Shown: in pieces, positions 1-8,679 of the stretch | How positions within the stretch are numbered: the stretch's first letter is position 1 | Layout: each line of letters begins with the position of its first letter | NCBI RefSeq assembly: GCF_008795955.1 | Contig: NZ_VMHN01000001.1 | Coordinates: 372,001-436,000, forward strand | From: Marinobacter denitrificans | Lineage (GTDB): Bacteria; Pseudomonadota; Gammaproteobacteria; Pseudomonadales; Oleiphilaceae | DNA length: 64,000 nucleotides | Direction of reading: 5' to 3' | Notes under the pieces: model-generated | Told to the model about the DNA's origin: nothing | Seen by the model: the letters and a program-made list of their open reading frames with translations, nothing else | Databases searched by the model: none | Position numbers and translations under genes: made by a program

Positions 1-1140
1 ACCGATGTGGCCGAACCAGATAATCTCGAAATCCGGATAGTGCTCGGTCACCACCGCGTCGATTTCCTGCAGGAACCCCGGTACCCGGGAAACCACCACA
101 GAGATGTCATTCTTATACGGCGTACGCGGCGCAATGGACTCGGAAATGCGTTCCCGCAGTTGCCACAAGTTCTGAGCCTGGGTCTCGCTCTGGCTAATCA
201 CCCCGTCCAGAACCCATCCGTTCTCGACACACTGCTCGAACAGGGCCATCGCGTCGTCCATTACCTGGTCAGACACCGCCTCGAATTCCAGCAGCGCGTA
301 GTATGGCGCCTCGGTTTCGAACGGCGCCTGTACCTGGCCATGGGCCAGCACATGCCCCATCGCCTGGTGGGAGAAGAATTCATACGCGGTCAGGTCGATC
401 TGCTTCTGGAAGGTCTGCAGCACATCCATGGTGTTGGTGAGGTCGCTCAGGCCCAGCACCAGTACGGTCAGGTTATCCGGCTTGCGCGACAGCTTCATGG
501 TGGCCTCGGTAATGAAGCCCAGGGTGCCCTCCGCACCAATAAACAGGTGGCGCAGGTCGTAACCGGTGTTGTTCTTCTCGAGATCCTTGTTCAGATCGAG
601 AATATCGCCCTTGCCAGTGACGACTTTGAGGCCGGCGACCCAGTCACGACTCATACCGTAGCGGATCACCTTGATGCCGCCGGCGTTGGTAGACAGGTTA
701 CCGCCAAGCTGGCTGGAACCGGCAGAGGCAAAATCCACCGGATAGTAAAGGCCGTTTTCTTCCGCAAAGTTCTGAAGTTGCTCAGTCACCACACCGGCCT
801 GGCATTTAACGGTACGGTCGCTGGCGCTGAAATCCAGGATCTGGTTCATGTTGTCGAACGCCACCACAACCTCGCCATTAGCGGCCACGGCGCCGGCACT
901 CAGGCCCGTACGCCCGCCCGAGGGAACCAGTGCCACATGGTTGTCGTTGGCAAACTTCACCAGCGCCTGCACCTGTTCGGTGGTTTTTGGCAGGACAATA
1001 GCTACCGGTGTGGGCGGATAGATCTTGGTCCAGTCCTTGCCGTAGTTTTCCAGGTCGGCCGGGTCGGTCAATACTTTCCCGGGCGCCTGGCCCGTTTCCA
1101 TCAGGGCGCGAAGGGAGGCAACGATCTGTTCAGAATTCAT
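1..1140 (-). CDS. FAD-binding oxidoreductase, D-2-hydroxyglutarate dehydrogenase-like (C-terminus cut off by window edge)
   Basis: The minus strand is open from ATG at 1140 to the window edge, giving 380 residues of a protein usually about 460 long, so roughly 80 C-terminal residues lie outside. FAD_binding_4 motifs are clear: PSGGRTGLSAG at residues 73-83, GNLSTNAGGIKVIRYG near 135-150, and NTGYDLRHLFIGAEGTLG further on. These fit bacterial D-2-hydroxyglutarate dehydrogenases better than glycolate or D-lactate oxidases. The family oxidises D-2-hydroxyglutarate to 2-oxoglutarate and passes electrons to the respiratory chain. The gene diverges from serA. SerA can reduce 2-oxoglutarate while oxidising 3-phosphoglycerate, so removal of the by-product by this enzyme would pull serine synthesis forward; this pairing is known from Pseudomonas. 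The family is clear; the exact substrate is inferred from sequence and neighbour. Confidence 0.88.
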   Translation of the reverse strand, partial: MNSEQIVASLRALMETGQAPGKVLTDPADLENYGKDWTKIYPPTPVAIVLPKTTEQVQALVKFANDNHVALVPSGGRTGLSAGAVAANGEVVVAFDNMNQILDFSASDRTVKCQAGVVTEQLQNFAEENGLYYPVDFASAGSSQLGGNLSTNAGGIKVIRYGMSRDWVAGLKVVTGKGDILDLNKDLEKNNTGYDLRHLFIGAEGTLGFITEATMKLSRKPDNLTVLVLGLSDLTNTMDVLQTFQKQIDLTAYEFFSHQAMGHVLAHGQVQAPFETEAPYYALLEFEAVSDQVMDDAMALFEQCVENGWVLDGVISQSETQAQNLWQLRERISESIAPRTPYKNDISVVVSRVPGFLQEIDAVVTEHYPDFEIIWFGHIG

Positions 1141-1193
1141 GGATAGTCCGGTCTCGCAAAGGGTTAGTCAGAGCGTCAGCAGGCGAAGTTGAT

Positions 1194-1206
1194 TCAGGTA
1201 ACCTGA
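1194..1206. promoter_or_regulatory. Perfect 13-nt palindrome between the flavin dehydrogenase and serA
   Basis: TCAGGT-A-ACCTGA is a perfect inverted repeat in the divergent intergenic region. A second short palindrome, GGTATCATACC, lies at 1231-1241 and resembles a -10 region for serA. Either could be an operator controlling both genes. No regulator is visible nearby, so this is inference from symmetry and position only. Confidence 0.35.
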
Positions 1207-1320
1207 CGCGCTGTGAAAATCTCTGTTTATGGTATCATACCGCCCCTGTTCTGTGAGCCCGCCCGCCAACCGCGGCGCTCACGGGTCATTTCACGTGACG
1301 AAAGGTTCGGAAGCAAGCCC

Positions 1321-2550
1321 ATGTCAAATACGTCTCTTGAAAAGAGCAAAATCCGCATCCTGCTGCTCGAAGGCGTGCACCAGTCTGCTATTGATACCCT
1401 GAATGCCGCAGGTTATACAAACATCGAGTACCTGACTCACTCGCTGGCTGAGGATGAGCTGGTCGAAAAGATCGCTGATGCTCATTTCGTGGGTATCCGC
1501 TCACGCACCCAGCTGACCGAAAAGGTATTCGAGGCCGCCCAGAAACTGGTGGCGGTGGGCTGCTTCTGCATCGGCACCAATCAGGTTGACCTACAGGCCG
1601 CAACCCGTCGCGGCATCGCTGTTTTCAATGCCCCCTTCTCCAATACGCGCAGTGTGGCAGAACTGGTTCTTGCCCAGGCCATTCTTCTGCTTCGCGGCGT
1701 GCCGGAGAAAAACGCCAAAGCGCATCGTGGCGAGTGGCTGAAATCCGCCAAAGACAGCTATGAAATCCGTGGCAAGAAACTCGGCATCATCGGTTACGGC
1801 AACATCGGTACCCAGTTCAGTGTCCTGGCGGAAGGCCTGGGCATGGATGTCTATTTTTACGATGTGGTATCGAAACTGTCCATCGGTAACGCCACTCAGG
1901 TCGGCACAATGCAGGAGTTGCTGAACACCTGTGACGTGATCAGCCTGCACGTGCCGGAAACGCCAGCTACCAAGTACATGTTCAAGGCTGAACAGTTTGC
2001 CCAGATGAAGCCTGGCAGCATCCTGATGAATGCCTCCCGGGGCACCGTGGTCGATATCGACGCCCTGGCGGATGCTCTTGGAAGCGGCAAGCTCCTCGGC
2101 GCGGCTATCGATGTCTTCCCGGTCGAACCCAAGTCCAACGACGAGGAGTTCATCTCCCCGCTGCGCGAGTTCGATAACGTCATCCTGACCCCGCACGTGG
2201 GGGGCTCTACTATCGAGGCCCAGGAGAATATTGGCCGCGAAGTGGCGGAGAAGCTGGCCATGTACAGTGACAACGGCACCTCTGTCTCCTCCGTGAACTT
2301 TCCGGAAGTGGCGCTGCCCTCGCACCCGAACCAGCACCGTTTGTTGCACATCCACGAGAACGTGCCTGGCGTGATGTCGGAAATCAACCAGGTATTCTCT
2401 GAGAACGGGATCAACATCTGCGGCCAGTACCTGCAAACCAAGGAAGATATCGGTTACGTGGTGATCGATGTCGACAAGGAATACGGCGAGCTGGCCCTGG
2501 AAAAGCTGCTGAAAGTGAAAGGCACCATCCGCTGCCGCGTCCTGTTCTGA
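1321..2550 (+). CDS. serA: D-3-phosphoglycerate dehydrogenase
   Basis: Catalyses the NAD-dependent oxidation of 3-phosphoglycerate, the first step of L-serine synthesis, in the cytoplasm. The 409-residue product aligns almost end to end with E. coli SerA: N-terminal RSRTQLTE and GCFCIGTNQVDL, Rossmann motif GYGNIGTQ, catalytic Arg in NASRGTVVD, catalytic His in LTPHVGGST, and a C-terminal ACT domain starting near LLHIHENVPGV that binds serine for feedback inhibition. The frame is open upstream to 1213, but ATG at 1321 is chosen because MSNTSLEKSKIRILLLEG matches the E. coli N-terminus. E. coli-type SerA also reduces 2-oxoglutarate, which links it to the divergent dehydrogenase upstream. A strong terminator follows directly. 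Confidence 0.97.
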   Translation: MSNTSLEKSKIRILLLEGVHQSAIDTLNAAGYTNIEYLTHSLAEDELVEKIADAHFVGIRSRTQLTEKVFEAAQKLVAVGCFCIGTNQVDLQAATRRGIAVFNAPFSNTRSVAELVLAQAILLLRGVPEKNAKAHRGEWLKSAKDSYEIRGKKLGIIGYGNIGTQFSVLAEGLGMDVYFYDVVSKLSIGNATQVGTMQELLNTCDVISLHVPETPATKYMFKAEQFAQMKPGSILMNASRGTVVDIDALADALGSGKLLGAAIDVFPVEPKSNDEEFISPLREFDNVILTPHVGGSTIEAQENIGREVAEKLAMYSDNGTSVSSVNFPEVALPSHPNQHRLLHIHENVPGVMSEINQVFSENGINICGQYLQTKEDIGYVVIDVDKEYGELALEKLLKVKGTIRCRVLF

Positions 2551-2575
2551 TCCAGGAAAACAGGGCATCACAAAA

Positions 2576-2606
2576 AGCCGGGGCCGACAGGCCCTGGCTT
2601 TTTTTT
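2576..2606 (+). terminator. Rho-independent terminator of serA
   Basis: A 10-bp stem (2576-2585 with 2590-2599, one G-U pair) with loop GACA is followed by eight T residues. Confidence 0.9.
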
Positions 2607-2745
2607 GGCCGATCAGGCCAACTCCCGGAATCGACCGCCTCGTGGCCTGATTTCGAGGGCTTTGCCCTTGAGATGTCTCCAGATCCAGCCATGATGGAAG
2701 TGAACGTTTTTAATCACAACAAACACTCACTCCTGGGAGTACCTC

Positions 2746-3030
2746 ATGTCACTGAAGGAGTCATTGCAGAAAAAACTCGAAACACAGACTCAATACTGGA
2801 GTAAGCAGATCCAGAGCCTGCAGGCTGACGCGGAAGAGAGGATGGCAAAAGCCAAAGATGATCAGGCAGAAGCTGAGATCCAGAAAGACTTCTCCGAGCG
2901 CATTCAGACACTGGAAAACCGGATTGAAGAAGCTCGCCAGAAGATCTCGGAAATCCGGGATTCCGGGGAAGATCAACTGAGAGACCTGAAGGCGCGGATT
3001 GACGAGTGGTTGCCTGGCGGCAATAACTAG
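2746..3030 (+). CDS. Small charged coiled-coil protein, function unknown
   Basis: A 94-residue protein rich in Lys, Glu, Gln and Asp with no signal peptide or membrane segment. Residues 5-85 are predicted by eye to form one long amphipathic helix with heptad spacing (for example the stretch around IQTLENRIEEARQKI), so a cytoplasmic coiled coil is likely. It has its own upstream region, a GGAG-type ribosome site and its own terminator, so it seems monocistronic. I do not recognise a characterised family. Small coiled-coil proteins of this type occur beside stress genes in marine gammaproteobacteria, but no role can be assigned here. Confidence 0.75.
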   Translation: MSLKESLQKKLETQTQYWSKQIQSLQADAEERMAKAKDDQAEAEIQKDFSERIQTLENRIEEARQKISEIRDSGEDQLRDLKARIDEWLPGGNN

Positions 3031-3041
3031 CTGGTCAGGGA

Positions 3042-3076
3042 AAAGGCCGGAGACTGGCAACACTCCGGCCTTTCAG
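3042..3076. terminator. Bidirectional terminator between the coiled-coil gene and the subtilase
   Basis: An 11-bp perfect stem (3042-3052 with 3063-3073) has A residues on the left and T residues on the right, so it can stop transcription from both convergent genes. Confidence 0.8.
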
Positions 3077-3077
3077 T

Positions 3078-3111
3078 ATTACTGAGGCACTCTTGATTAC
3101 TGAGGCACTCT
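3078..3111. repeat. Tandem 18-nt duplication covering the subtilase stop codon
   Basis: The 16-nt unit ATTACTGAGGCACTCT occurs at 3078-3093 and 3096-3111 (period 18). On the minus strand it repeats the last codons (RVPQ-stop), leaving a second in-frame stop 18 nt downstream. It looks like a recent slippage event. Confidence 0.85.
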
Positions 3112-4389
3112 GAGCAGCAGGTTGGGCGAGCCTTCTTTAATACCACCAAGTACGTTTGTGGTCGCCAGGTCCGCCAGGCGAGCGTCCACAGCCGCCGGTG
3201 AAAGCCCGGGATCCGCCCCGAGAATCAGGGCAGCGCCCCCGGCGACGTGAGGCGATGCCATGGAGGTACCGCTGATGGTGTTCACTTCATTGTCTTCCTG
3301 GTACCAGGCCGCGGTTATATCGGAGCCCGGAGCAAACAGATCCAGGCATTCTCCGTGATTGGAGAATGAGGAACGCTGGTCATCCCGGGTGGTGCTTCCC
3401 ACCGTGATGGCAGGCCCAACCCGATTGGGAGACCCGGAGCAAGCATCGGCATCGCTGTTGCCTGCTGCGACGACGAAGGTCACCCCCCGCTCTATCGCGC
3501 CACGCACGGCATTGTCCAGGGCTTCGGAATCACCGCCGCCCAGAGACATATTCGCTACCGAAGGTGCCTGGTGATTCTCGGCAACCCAGTCCACCCCCGC
3601 GATCACATCAGCGTTTGTGCCGGCACCGGAACAGTCCAGAACCCGGACCGCCGCGACGGATGCCCGCTTGGCTACCCCATAAGTCGTACCAACTGCCGTG
3701 CTCGCCACGTGAGTGCCATGGCCGTTACAGTCCGTGGTGTCCCCAGGGTCGGTTTCACCACCGATATTGACGATGGGGCCGATCAAGGGTAAACCGCCCA
3801 GACCCAGCAGCCCGGCATCGTTAACGGCAAAGTTTCGGCCTTCGATCACCCGCCCGGAGAACTCATCGTGGGTATCCCGCAACCCGGTATCGATGACGTA
3901 AACACTGACACCTTCGCCGGCGGATGCCGGGTAGCTGTATTGTTTGTCCAACGGCAACACCGCTTGATCTGTACGGTCCAGGCCCCAGGTAGCATCGGCC
4001 TGGGTCTCGCTATTAGCGACCACCACCTGGTCCGGCTCAACGGCAAGAACGCCAGGCAGGGAGGACAGTAAGGCCGCCTGCTGTTCCGTCAGCGACACGG
4101 CTGCACCTGTCATGGCGGTCCGGTACAGATGCAGGATATCGCCACCACCCACCGCCAAAAGCAGAGATTCAACACTTGCCTGCAGGTCAGCCAGACCAAG
4201 CATGTCGGGGATTGAGGAATCCAGGGTCAGAATGTAACGCCCGTGCAGCGGGTCTCCGGGCTGAAGTGTCGGTTCGGATGCTTCCGTTGAATCTGTCAGG
4301 CCGGCATGATCCAACAAGCCCGACCAGGCCGGGGCGGCAGCAAGTAAACACGCGGAAAAACCAATTGTTGTTGTGATCTTTGTTGTCAA
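3097..4389 (-). CDS. Secreted S8 (subtilisin/proteinase K-type) serine protease
   Basis: A 430-residue precursor with a Sec signal peptide (residues 1-23, ending APAWS). It carries an I9 propeptide-like domain (about 47-122, starting GRYILTLDSS) that would act as intramolecular chaperone and inhibitor, and a peptidase S8 domain. The catalytic triad is visible: Asp167 in YVIDTGLRDTHDEF, His224 in NGHGTHVAS, Ser376 in SGTSMASPHVAG, with oxyanion Asn311 in AAGNSDAD. No C-terminal autotransporter or secretion domain is present, so the mature enzyme is probably periplasmic or released. The start is TTG at 4389, chosen because GGAG lies 8 nt upstream; nearby ATGs are out of frame or followed by stops. 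Likely role: extracellular protein degradation for nutrition. Confidence 0.93.
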   Translation of the reverse strand: MTTKITTTIGFSACLLAAAPAWSGLLDHAGLTDSTEASEPTLQPGDPLHGRYILTLDSSIPDMLGLADLQASVESLLLAVGGGDILHLYRTAMTGAAVSLTEQQAALLSSLPGVLAVEPDQVVVANSETQADATWGLDRTDQAVLPLDKQYSYPASAGEGVSVYVIDTGLRDTHDEFSGRVIEGRNFAVNDAGLLGLGGLPLIGPIVNIGGETDPGDTTDCNGHGTHVASTAVGTTYGVAKRASVAAVRVLDCSGAGTNADVIAGVDWVAENHQAPSVANMSLGGGDSEALDNAVRGAIERGVTFVVAAGNSDADACSGSPNRVGPAITVGSTTRDDQRSSFSNHGECLDLFAPGSDITAAWYQEDNEVNTISGTSMASPHVAGGAALILGADPGLSPAAVDARLADLATTNVLGGIKEGSPNLLLRVPQ

Positions 4390-4612
4390 AGCACATTCTC
4401 CATTTGCTCATTTTCCGATAACGAGACCCACCAGGAACGGACAGCATAGAGCCTCAGCCCTCCTCACGGGCCGACTCGTCACACAGTTCCATGGGCTGCG
4501 CTCCAAATCAGGTCAGAAGAGGCCAATGTGGCTGTTTTTGAACAACTTGTAATAAACGAAGCGGATATCGAAAAGAGGGCGGTGGCTTCGGAGGGGATTC
4601 TGCAATGTGTGG

Positions 4613-4646
4613 AGGGGCTCCGGACCCATAGTGGCCCGGAGCCTCT
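4613..4646. terminator. Hairpin downstream of the YiaD-type gene
   Basis: An 11-bp stem with one wobble (4613-4623 with 4636-4646) lies just after the stop codon of the minus-strand OmpA-family gene. It lacks a convincing T tract, so it may be a weak or Rho-assisted terminator, or an mRNA 3'-end stabiliser. The rest of 4390-4664 shows no gene. Confidence 0.45.
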
Positions 4647-4664
4647 GAATTGCGCTGCCTGCCG

Positions 4665-5321
4665 TTACTGCATCGGCACCAGTGTCAGTTCAACGCGGCG
4701 GTTCTGTTCGCGACCAGAAGCCGAGTCATTGGAGGCAATGGGATACCGCGGGCCATAACCAACCGCCCGTGTGCGTTTGGGCTCTATGTCCTGGTTCAGG
4801 AGGAAGTCACGGACAGAGGAAGCCCGGCGCTCACTCAGCAACTGGTTGTAATCCCGGGAACCGGTGCTGTCAGTGTGGCCCTCGATCTGGATAATGGTCT
4901 TGTCGTACTCCTTCAGCACAAGCGCTACGGATTCCAGAGTGCTACTGAAAGATGGCTTGATGGTGGACTGGTCCACGTCAAAGGTGATATTGCCCGGCAT
5001 CACCAGCTCAATTTCGTCACCGTTACGCACCACGCGAACGCCGGAGCCTTCCAGTTTGCGGCGCAGCTCGGCTTCCTGCTTGTCCATGTAATAACCGATA
5101 CCACCGCCAACCGCAGCGCCGGACGCGGCGCCAATCAACGCGCCCTTGCCTCGGTCACTGCTGCTGGAGGTTGCCGCACCGACTGCAGCACCACCAATAG
5201 CACCAATGATGCTGCCCTTGGTGGCGCTCGAAGTTTTCTCTTCCCCGGTATAAGGGTCATATGTCATACAGCCGCCCAAACCAATGGTAGCGACAGCAAA
5301 AGCAACAATTGTTTTCTTCAC
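4665..5321 (-). CDS. yiaD: YiaD-type OmpA-family outer-membrane lipoprotein
   Basis: A 218-residue protein with a lipobox (LGGC, Cys18), a glycine-zipper segment (about 34-80, with SIIGAIGGAAVGAA and ALIGAASGAAVGG) and a C-terminal OmpA peptidoglycan-binding domain (about 105-215, ending in the hallmark NRRVELTL). It closely matches E. coli YiaD in length and order, including RGKGALIGAASGAA and GYYMD.QEAELR. Expected role: lipoprotein tethering the outer membrane to peptidoglycan, implicated in envelope integrity. The start is GTG at 5321, supported by GGAG six bases upstream. It stands alone, downstream of the hydrolase gene on the same strand. Confidence 0.9.
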   Translation of the reverse strand: MKKTIVAFAVATIGLGGCMTYDPYTGEEKTSSATKGSIIGAIGGAAVGAATSSSSDRGKGALIGAASGAAVGGGIGYYMDKQEAELRRKLEGSGVRVVRNGDEIELVMPGNITFDVDQSTIKPSFSSTLESVALVLKEYDKTIIQIEGHTDSTGSRDYNQLLSERRASSVRDFLLNQDIEPKRTRAVGYGPRYPIASNDSASGREQNRRVELTLVPMQ

Positions 5322-5384
5322 GGCATTCTCCAGAGAATTTCCTGTGTATTACTGAGAGCGGCAAGTCCGCGTCACTTGTTTTAC

Positions 5385-6404
5385 CTAACAGGCTTCCGAG
5401 AGGAAGCTGTCATAGTCGCCTTCAAAGGTATCCACAATGGTGTTGAATACCGTTGCCTGCAAATCCTGCGCTTCGTTCACTAGATGATGACGACCGTCCG
5501 GGATGCGGAGTTCCTCAACCGAGGTAAATTTATTGCGGATAATCCGCAGATTATGCTGCCAGTCGACGGTCAGATCTTTCTCCCCCTGCACCACCGTTAC
5601 CGGAAAATCTACCGGTCGGGCGGACTCGATATGGGGCACCCACTGTCTCAGCGCTGATACCCAATCCACATGTACGGCCCTCGCCTGGAGCGGATCATAC
5701 TCCTTCAGGAAGGTCAGAAAACGGGAGTTCCCACTATTGGCCCCAAATACACGGGCCCATCGTGAAACAAACGGTTTGACCAGACTGTGGAGCACCTTTG
5801 CCCCCAGCCAGCCCATCGGGCGTATCAGTGGTGCCAGCAACACAACCCGTCGGAAATCCGAGGTTTCGGTAGTATGGTGATTAGTCAGCAGATAATCGAT
5901 CAGGATAGCGCCGCCGGTGCTTTGCCCCACGGCGTACCACGGTGCCCTCACCTTGCCTCTCACATTGGCCATCACATCTGTCAGCACGGCCTGGTACTCC
6001 AGGAAACTGCCAATCGCTGCAGGTGTTCCGCTGGACAGCCCGTGTCCCGGCTGATCGTAGGCCAGCACATCAAATCCTGCGCCCAGGCAACGGTCGATCA
6101 ACTGGCTGTAAAGTCCCACGTGATCAAAGTAGCCATGGAGCACGAATACCGTGCCTTTGGGCCGTCTTTTTTCAGGCAACCGGAAATAGTGCACCATCAC
6201 CTGGTGCCGGTCTGCCAGGACATAACCCTGATGGTAGGATACCTCCGGATGCTCCACCCAGAGATCCAGGCCGTAAAATCGGCAGTAGGCTATCATGTCC
6301 TCGCCAAGCGCTTCCCCGCGTTCGGGATCGAACGGCTCCAGCCTGTCCAGTAACGATGCCCTGTCCCAGTTCGGAATTTCTATGGTATCTGTTTTCCAGT
6401 ACAC
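5385..6404 (-). CDS. Alpha/beta hydrolase (monoacylglycerol lipase / lysophospholipase type)
   Basis: A 339-residue cytoplasmic protein of the Hydrolase_4 (serine aminopeptidase S33) group. The oxyanion HGYFDHVGLYS follows strand 3 at about residue 90. The nucleophile is Ser162 in VGQSTGG, the acid is probably Asp in VVQGEKDLTVDW, and the base His lies in DGRHHLVNE. The GxSxG has the less common form GQSTG. No signal peptide is seen, so a role on intracellular esters or lysophospholipids is inferred. The GTG start at 6404 has a poor ribosome site; no better in-frame start is near. It diverges from another hydrolase gene at 6585. Confidence 0.85.
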   Translation of the reverse strand: MYWKTDTIEIPNWDRASLLDRLEPFDPERGEALGEDMIAYCRFYGLDLWVEHPEVSYHQGYVLADRHQVMVHYFRLPEKRRPKGTVFVLHGYFDHVGLYSQLIDRCLGAGFDVLAYDQPGHGLSSGTPAAIGSFLEYQAVLTDVMANVRGKVRAPWYAVGQSTGGAILIDYLLTNHHTTETSDFRRVVLLAPLIRPMGWLGAKVLHSLVKPFVSRWARVFGANSGNSRFLTFLKEYDPLQARAVHVDWVSALRQWVPHIESARPVDFPVTVVQGEKDLTVDWQHNLRIIRNKFTSVEELRIPDGRHHLVNEAQDLQATVFNTIVDTFEGDYDSFLSEAC

Positions 6405-6584
6405 GTAGAGTTAAACGCCTGTTATCAATAGGTACAAAAATGCCAGCCTGGCCCCAGGGGCTAAGCTGCTAGGTTAGCACACCACGACACCTTTGCGGCT
6501 GTTAAAGCGGTGTCACCATGGCCATTGCCGAAACGGTCGCATCCGCCTATGTTATTTCAGATCAATTCAGCCCCGGAGTGAACA

Positions 6585-7478
6585 ATGACACAAACTGCCA
6601 TGGAAACCGGACTGCGTCTGACCATGCGCCGCCTGGTCCGGCCTATCCTGCATCCGGCCGTTCCGGTAAGCATTCAGCGCAGCCTGGTGAGCAAAGCCTA
6701 TCTGACTTCGATCCCCCCTCGCGGCACTCGCTTTGAGGACATTGAGGCCGAGGGCATTGCCATGACGCGGGTCTGCCACAGTGACAACCCGGACGGCGTG
6801 GTGCTGTATTTCCATGGTGGTGGTTATATCATCGGCTCCCCGCGCACCCATCGTGGCATTACCGGCCACCTGGCAAAAGCCAGTGGCGCGATGGTCATCG
6901 TACCTGACTACCGGCTGGCCCCGGAAAACCCTTACCCGGCAGCCCTGGACGACGCGGAAACGGTTTATCTGGCGCTACTCGATGAGGGCCATCCCCCAGC
7001 GTCACTCAGCCTGGCAGGCGACTCCGCCGGAGGCGGGCTTGCTCTCGCGCTGGCAATGCGCCTGCGTGACAAGGGGCTGCCTCTGCCCTCGTCATTGATG
7101 GTTATGTCACCGTGGACCGATCTTTCCAATGCTCACCTGTACTCCCCCGAATGCGAGCCGGTCCTGCAGAGACCCTGGATCGACAAGGCCGCCCGGTTGT
7201 ATTGTGGCAGCGAGCCGGTGGCAAACCCTTACGTATCCCCGGTTTACGGGGATTTATCCGGCCTGCCCCCGTTATTGATCCAGGTGGGCAGCCAGGAAAT
7301 CCTGCTGAATGATGCCCAGCGCCTGGCGAAGGTGGCCAACCGGGACAGCGTTGAGAGCCGTCTGGAAATCTATAACAGCCTCTGGCACGTGTTCCAGGTA
7401 CACGCCGGACAGCTGGACCGGGCAACCGACGCGCTGGAAACCGCAGGCCGGTTTATTCGGCGACATCTACCCGGTTGA
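6585..7478 (+). CDS. Alpha/beta hydrolase fold-3 esterase (hormone-sensitive lipase family)
   Basis: A 297-residue esterase with the HSL-family signature HGGG (77-80, oxyanion hole), nucleophile Ser147 in GDSAGGG, an acid in the EILLNDA segment and base His in SLWHVFQVHAG. This family hydrolyses short- and medium-chain acyl esters in the cytoplasm. A good GGAG ribosome site precedes ATG at 6585. The intergenic region 6405-6584 separates it from a divergent hydrolase and presumably holds both promoters. Substrate unknown. Confidence 0.9.
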   Translation: MTQTAMETGLRLTMRRLVRPILHPAVPVSIQRSLVSKAYLTSIPPRGTRFEDIEAEGIAMTRVCHSDNPDGVVLYFHGGGYIIGSPRTHRGITGHLAKASGAMVIVPDYRLAPENPYPAALDDAETVYLALLDEGHPPASLSLAGDSAGGGLALALAMRLRDKGLPLPSSLMVMSPWTDLSNAHLYSPECEPVLQRPWIDKAARLYCGSEPVANPYVSPVYGDLSGLPPLLIQVGSQEILLNDAQRLAKVANRDSVESRLEIYNSLWHVFQVHAGQLDRATDALETAGRFIRRHLPG

Positions 7479-7498
7479 TGCCGGGGTAATCCGGTGTT

Positions 7499-7777
7499 TC
7501 AGCCGGTCAATTCCGGCAGCGATAACTCACCCCGAACCAGTGCTTCCTTCTGGCCGCGCGGCCAACGTTTTATCTGCCACTCCAGCCTGGCGGCAGCTAC
7601 CCTGTCCTTTGTCTCCGCGAAAAACACCAGCTCAAGGGGCCCCTTTCCCCGCAGGCTTCTGGCGCCTCTGGGGGCACCGGCCTGATGTTCGGAAAAACGA
7701 CGGGCCACATCAGTTGTGATCCCCGTGTACAAGGCCCCCCTGGCAGTACGCACCATATAGATAAACCACTGGCTCAT
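7499..7777 (-). CDS. GIY-YIG nuclease-fold protein (UPF0213/YhbQ-like)
   Basis: A 92-residue single-domain GIY-YIG protein. FIYMVRTARGALYTGITTD carries the GIY- and YIG-like blocks, followed by ARRFSEHQ with the conserved Arg and Glu in the following helix. YhbQ-type proteins are stand-alone cytoplasmic domains with DNA-repair-linked roles in E. coli, but the activity is weakly defined. The start is ATG at 7777, inside a longer frame, because MSQWFIYMV begins the domain and overlaps the stop of the upstream transporter gene in an ATGA arrangement, implying translational coupling. Confidence 0.85.
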   Translation of the reverse strand: MSQWFIYMVRTARGALYTGITTDVARRFSEHQAGAPRGARSLRGKGPLELVFFAETKDRVAAARLEWQIKRWPRGQKEALVRGELSLPELTG

Positions 7778-8679
7778 ACTGACGATGCCCTGACCATTTT
7801 GTCCCTGGCTTTGCGTTGCTGGATCCACAATCCGGCCACAATCAGTATCAGGCCTATGTATGTGGACGACAGAATGATCTCGCCAAGAATAAAATAGATA
7901 AACACCAGGGACAGAAACGGGGAGATGAAAATGAGGTTGCTCACCCGCGAGGTATTCTCAGCTTTTTTCATGGCGTATGACCAGAGAACAAAGGCAATCC
8001 CCATCTCGAAAACCCCGACATAGAGAGCTGCGTAAAGGCCGGTATCCAGCCTGAAGTCGAATCCGGCGGTCATGGCGCAGATCACCAGAATCACCGGCAG
8101 GCCACACAGAAAGTTCAGAAACAGACCCACCACCGGGTCGCGGGTGTCCCGGGTGGCGATAATCCAGTAGGACGCCCATACAAGAGTGCTGCCAATCGCA
8201 TACGCCACCCCGAGAGGGTCGGAGAATGTGAGTGAGAAAACGTCACCGCGAGTAGCAATCACCACCACGCCGCTGTAACAGATCAGCCCCGCAATAATAT
8301 CCGCACGCCTCAGCCGCTGCCCCAGAAACGGCACCGAGAGATACGCCAACACGAGTGCCCAGGTGTAGTTCAGGGGCTGCGCCTCCTGGGCAGGAAGTCG
8401 GTCAAAAGCACCGAAAAGCAGGAAATAATAGAGGCAGGGATTAATCAGCCCCATACCGATGGATTGCAAGTACTGGCGTCGGCTCAGTTGGAAAACCAGA
8501 TGCCAGCGTCGCTGCACCAGCAGCACCAGGGCCATGACCAGCACCGAGGCGGAACAGGCCAGAGCCAGCATTTGTATCGGAGTCAGCTCCCGTAACGACA
8601 GCTTGAAAGCGGTGGCTACGGTGGACCAGAGCAGAACCGTCCCCAGGCCGTAGAGCATGGCCTGTTTCTGGTTAGTCAT
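7774..8679 (-). CDS. EamA/DMT-superfamily permease
   Basis: A 301-residue integral membrane protein with about ten hydrophobic helices arranged as two EamA repeats (first begins MLYGLGTVLLWST, second with YAIGSTLVWASYW). Such proteins export metabolites or amino acids from the cytoplasm; the substrate cannot be told. ATG at 8679 is preferred over 8688 since AAAGGA is then 8 nt away. It overlaps the stop codon of the response-regulator gene by eight bases and is coupled downstream to the GIY-YIG gene, so these may be cotranscribed with the two-component system. Confidence 0.88.
   Translation of the reverse strand: MTNQKQAMLYGLGTVLLWSTVATAFKLSLRELTPIQMLALACSASVLVMALVLLVQRRWHLVFQLSRRQYLQSIGMGLINPCLYYFLLFGAFDRLPAQEAQPLNYTWALVLAYLSVPFLGQRLRRADIIAGLICYSGVVVIATRGDVFSLTFSDPLGVAYAIGSTLVWASYWIIATRDTRDPVVGLFLNFLCGLPVILVICAMTAGFDFRLDTGLYAALYVGVFEMGIAFVLWSYAMKKAENTSRVSNLIFISPFLSLVFIYFILGEIILSSTYIGLILIVAGLWIQQRKARDKMVRASSV

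Noticed and set aside
7..1146. Long plus-strand frame (379 codons) at the left edge
   Set aside because: It mirrors the minus-strand flavin dehydrogenase; its translation matches no family, whereas the opposite strand has full FAD-binding motifs and runs off the window edge.
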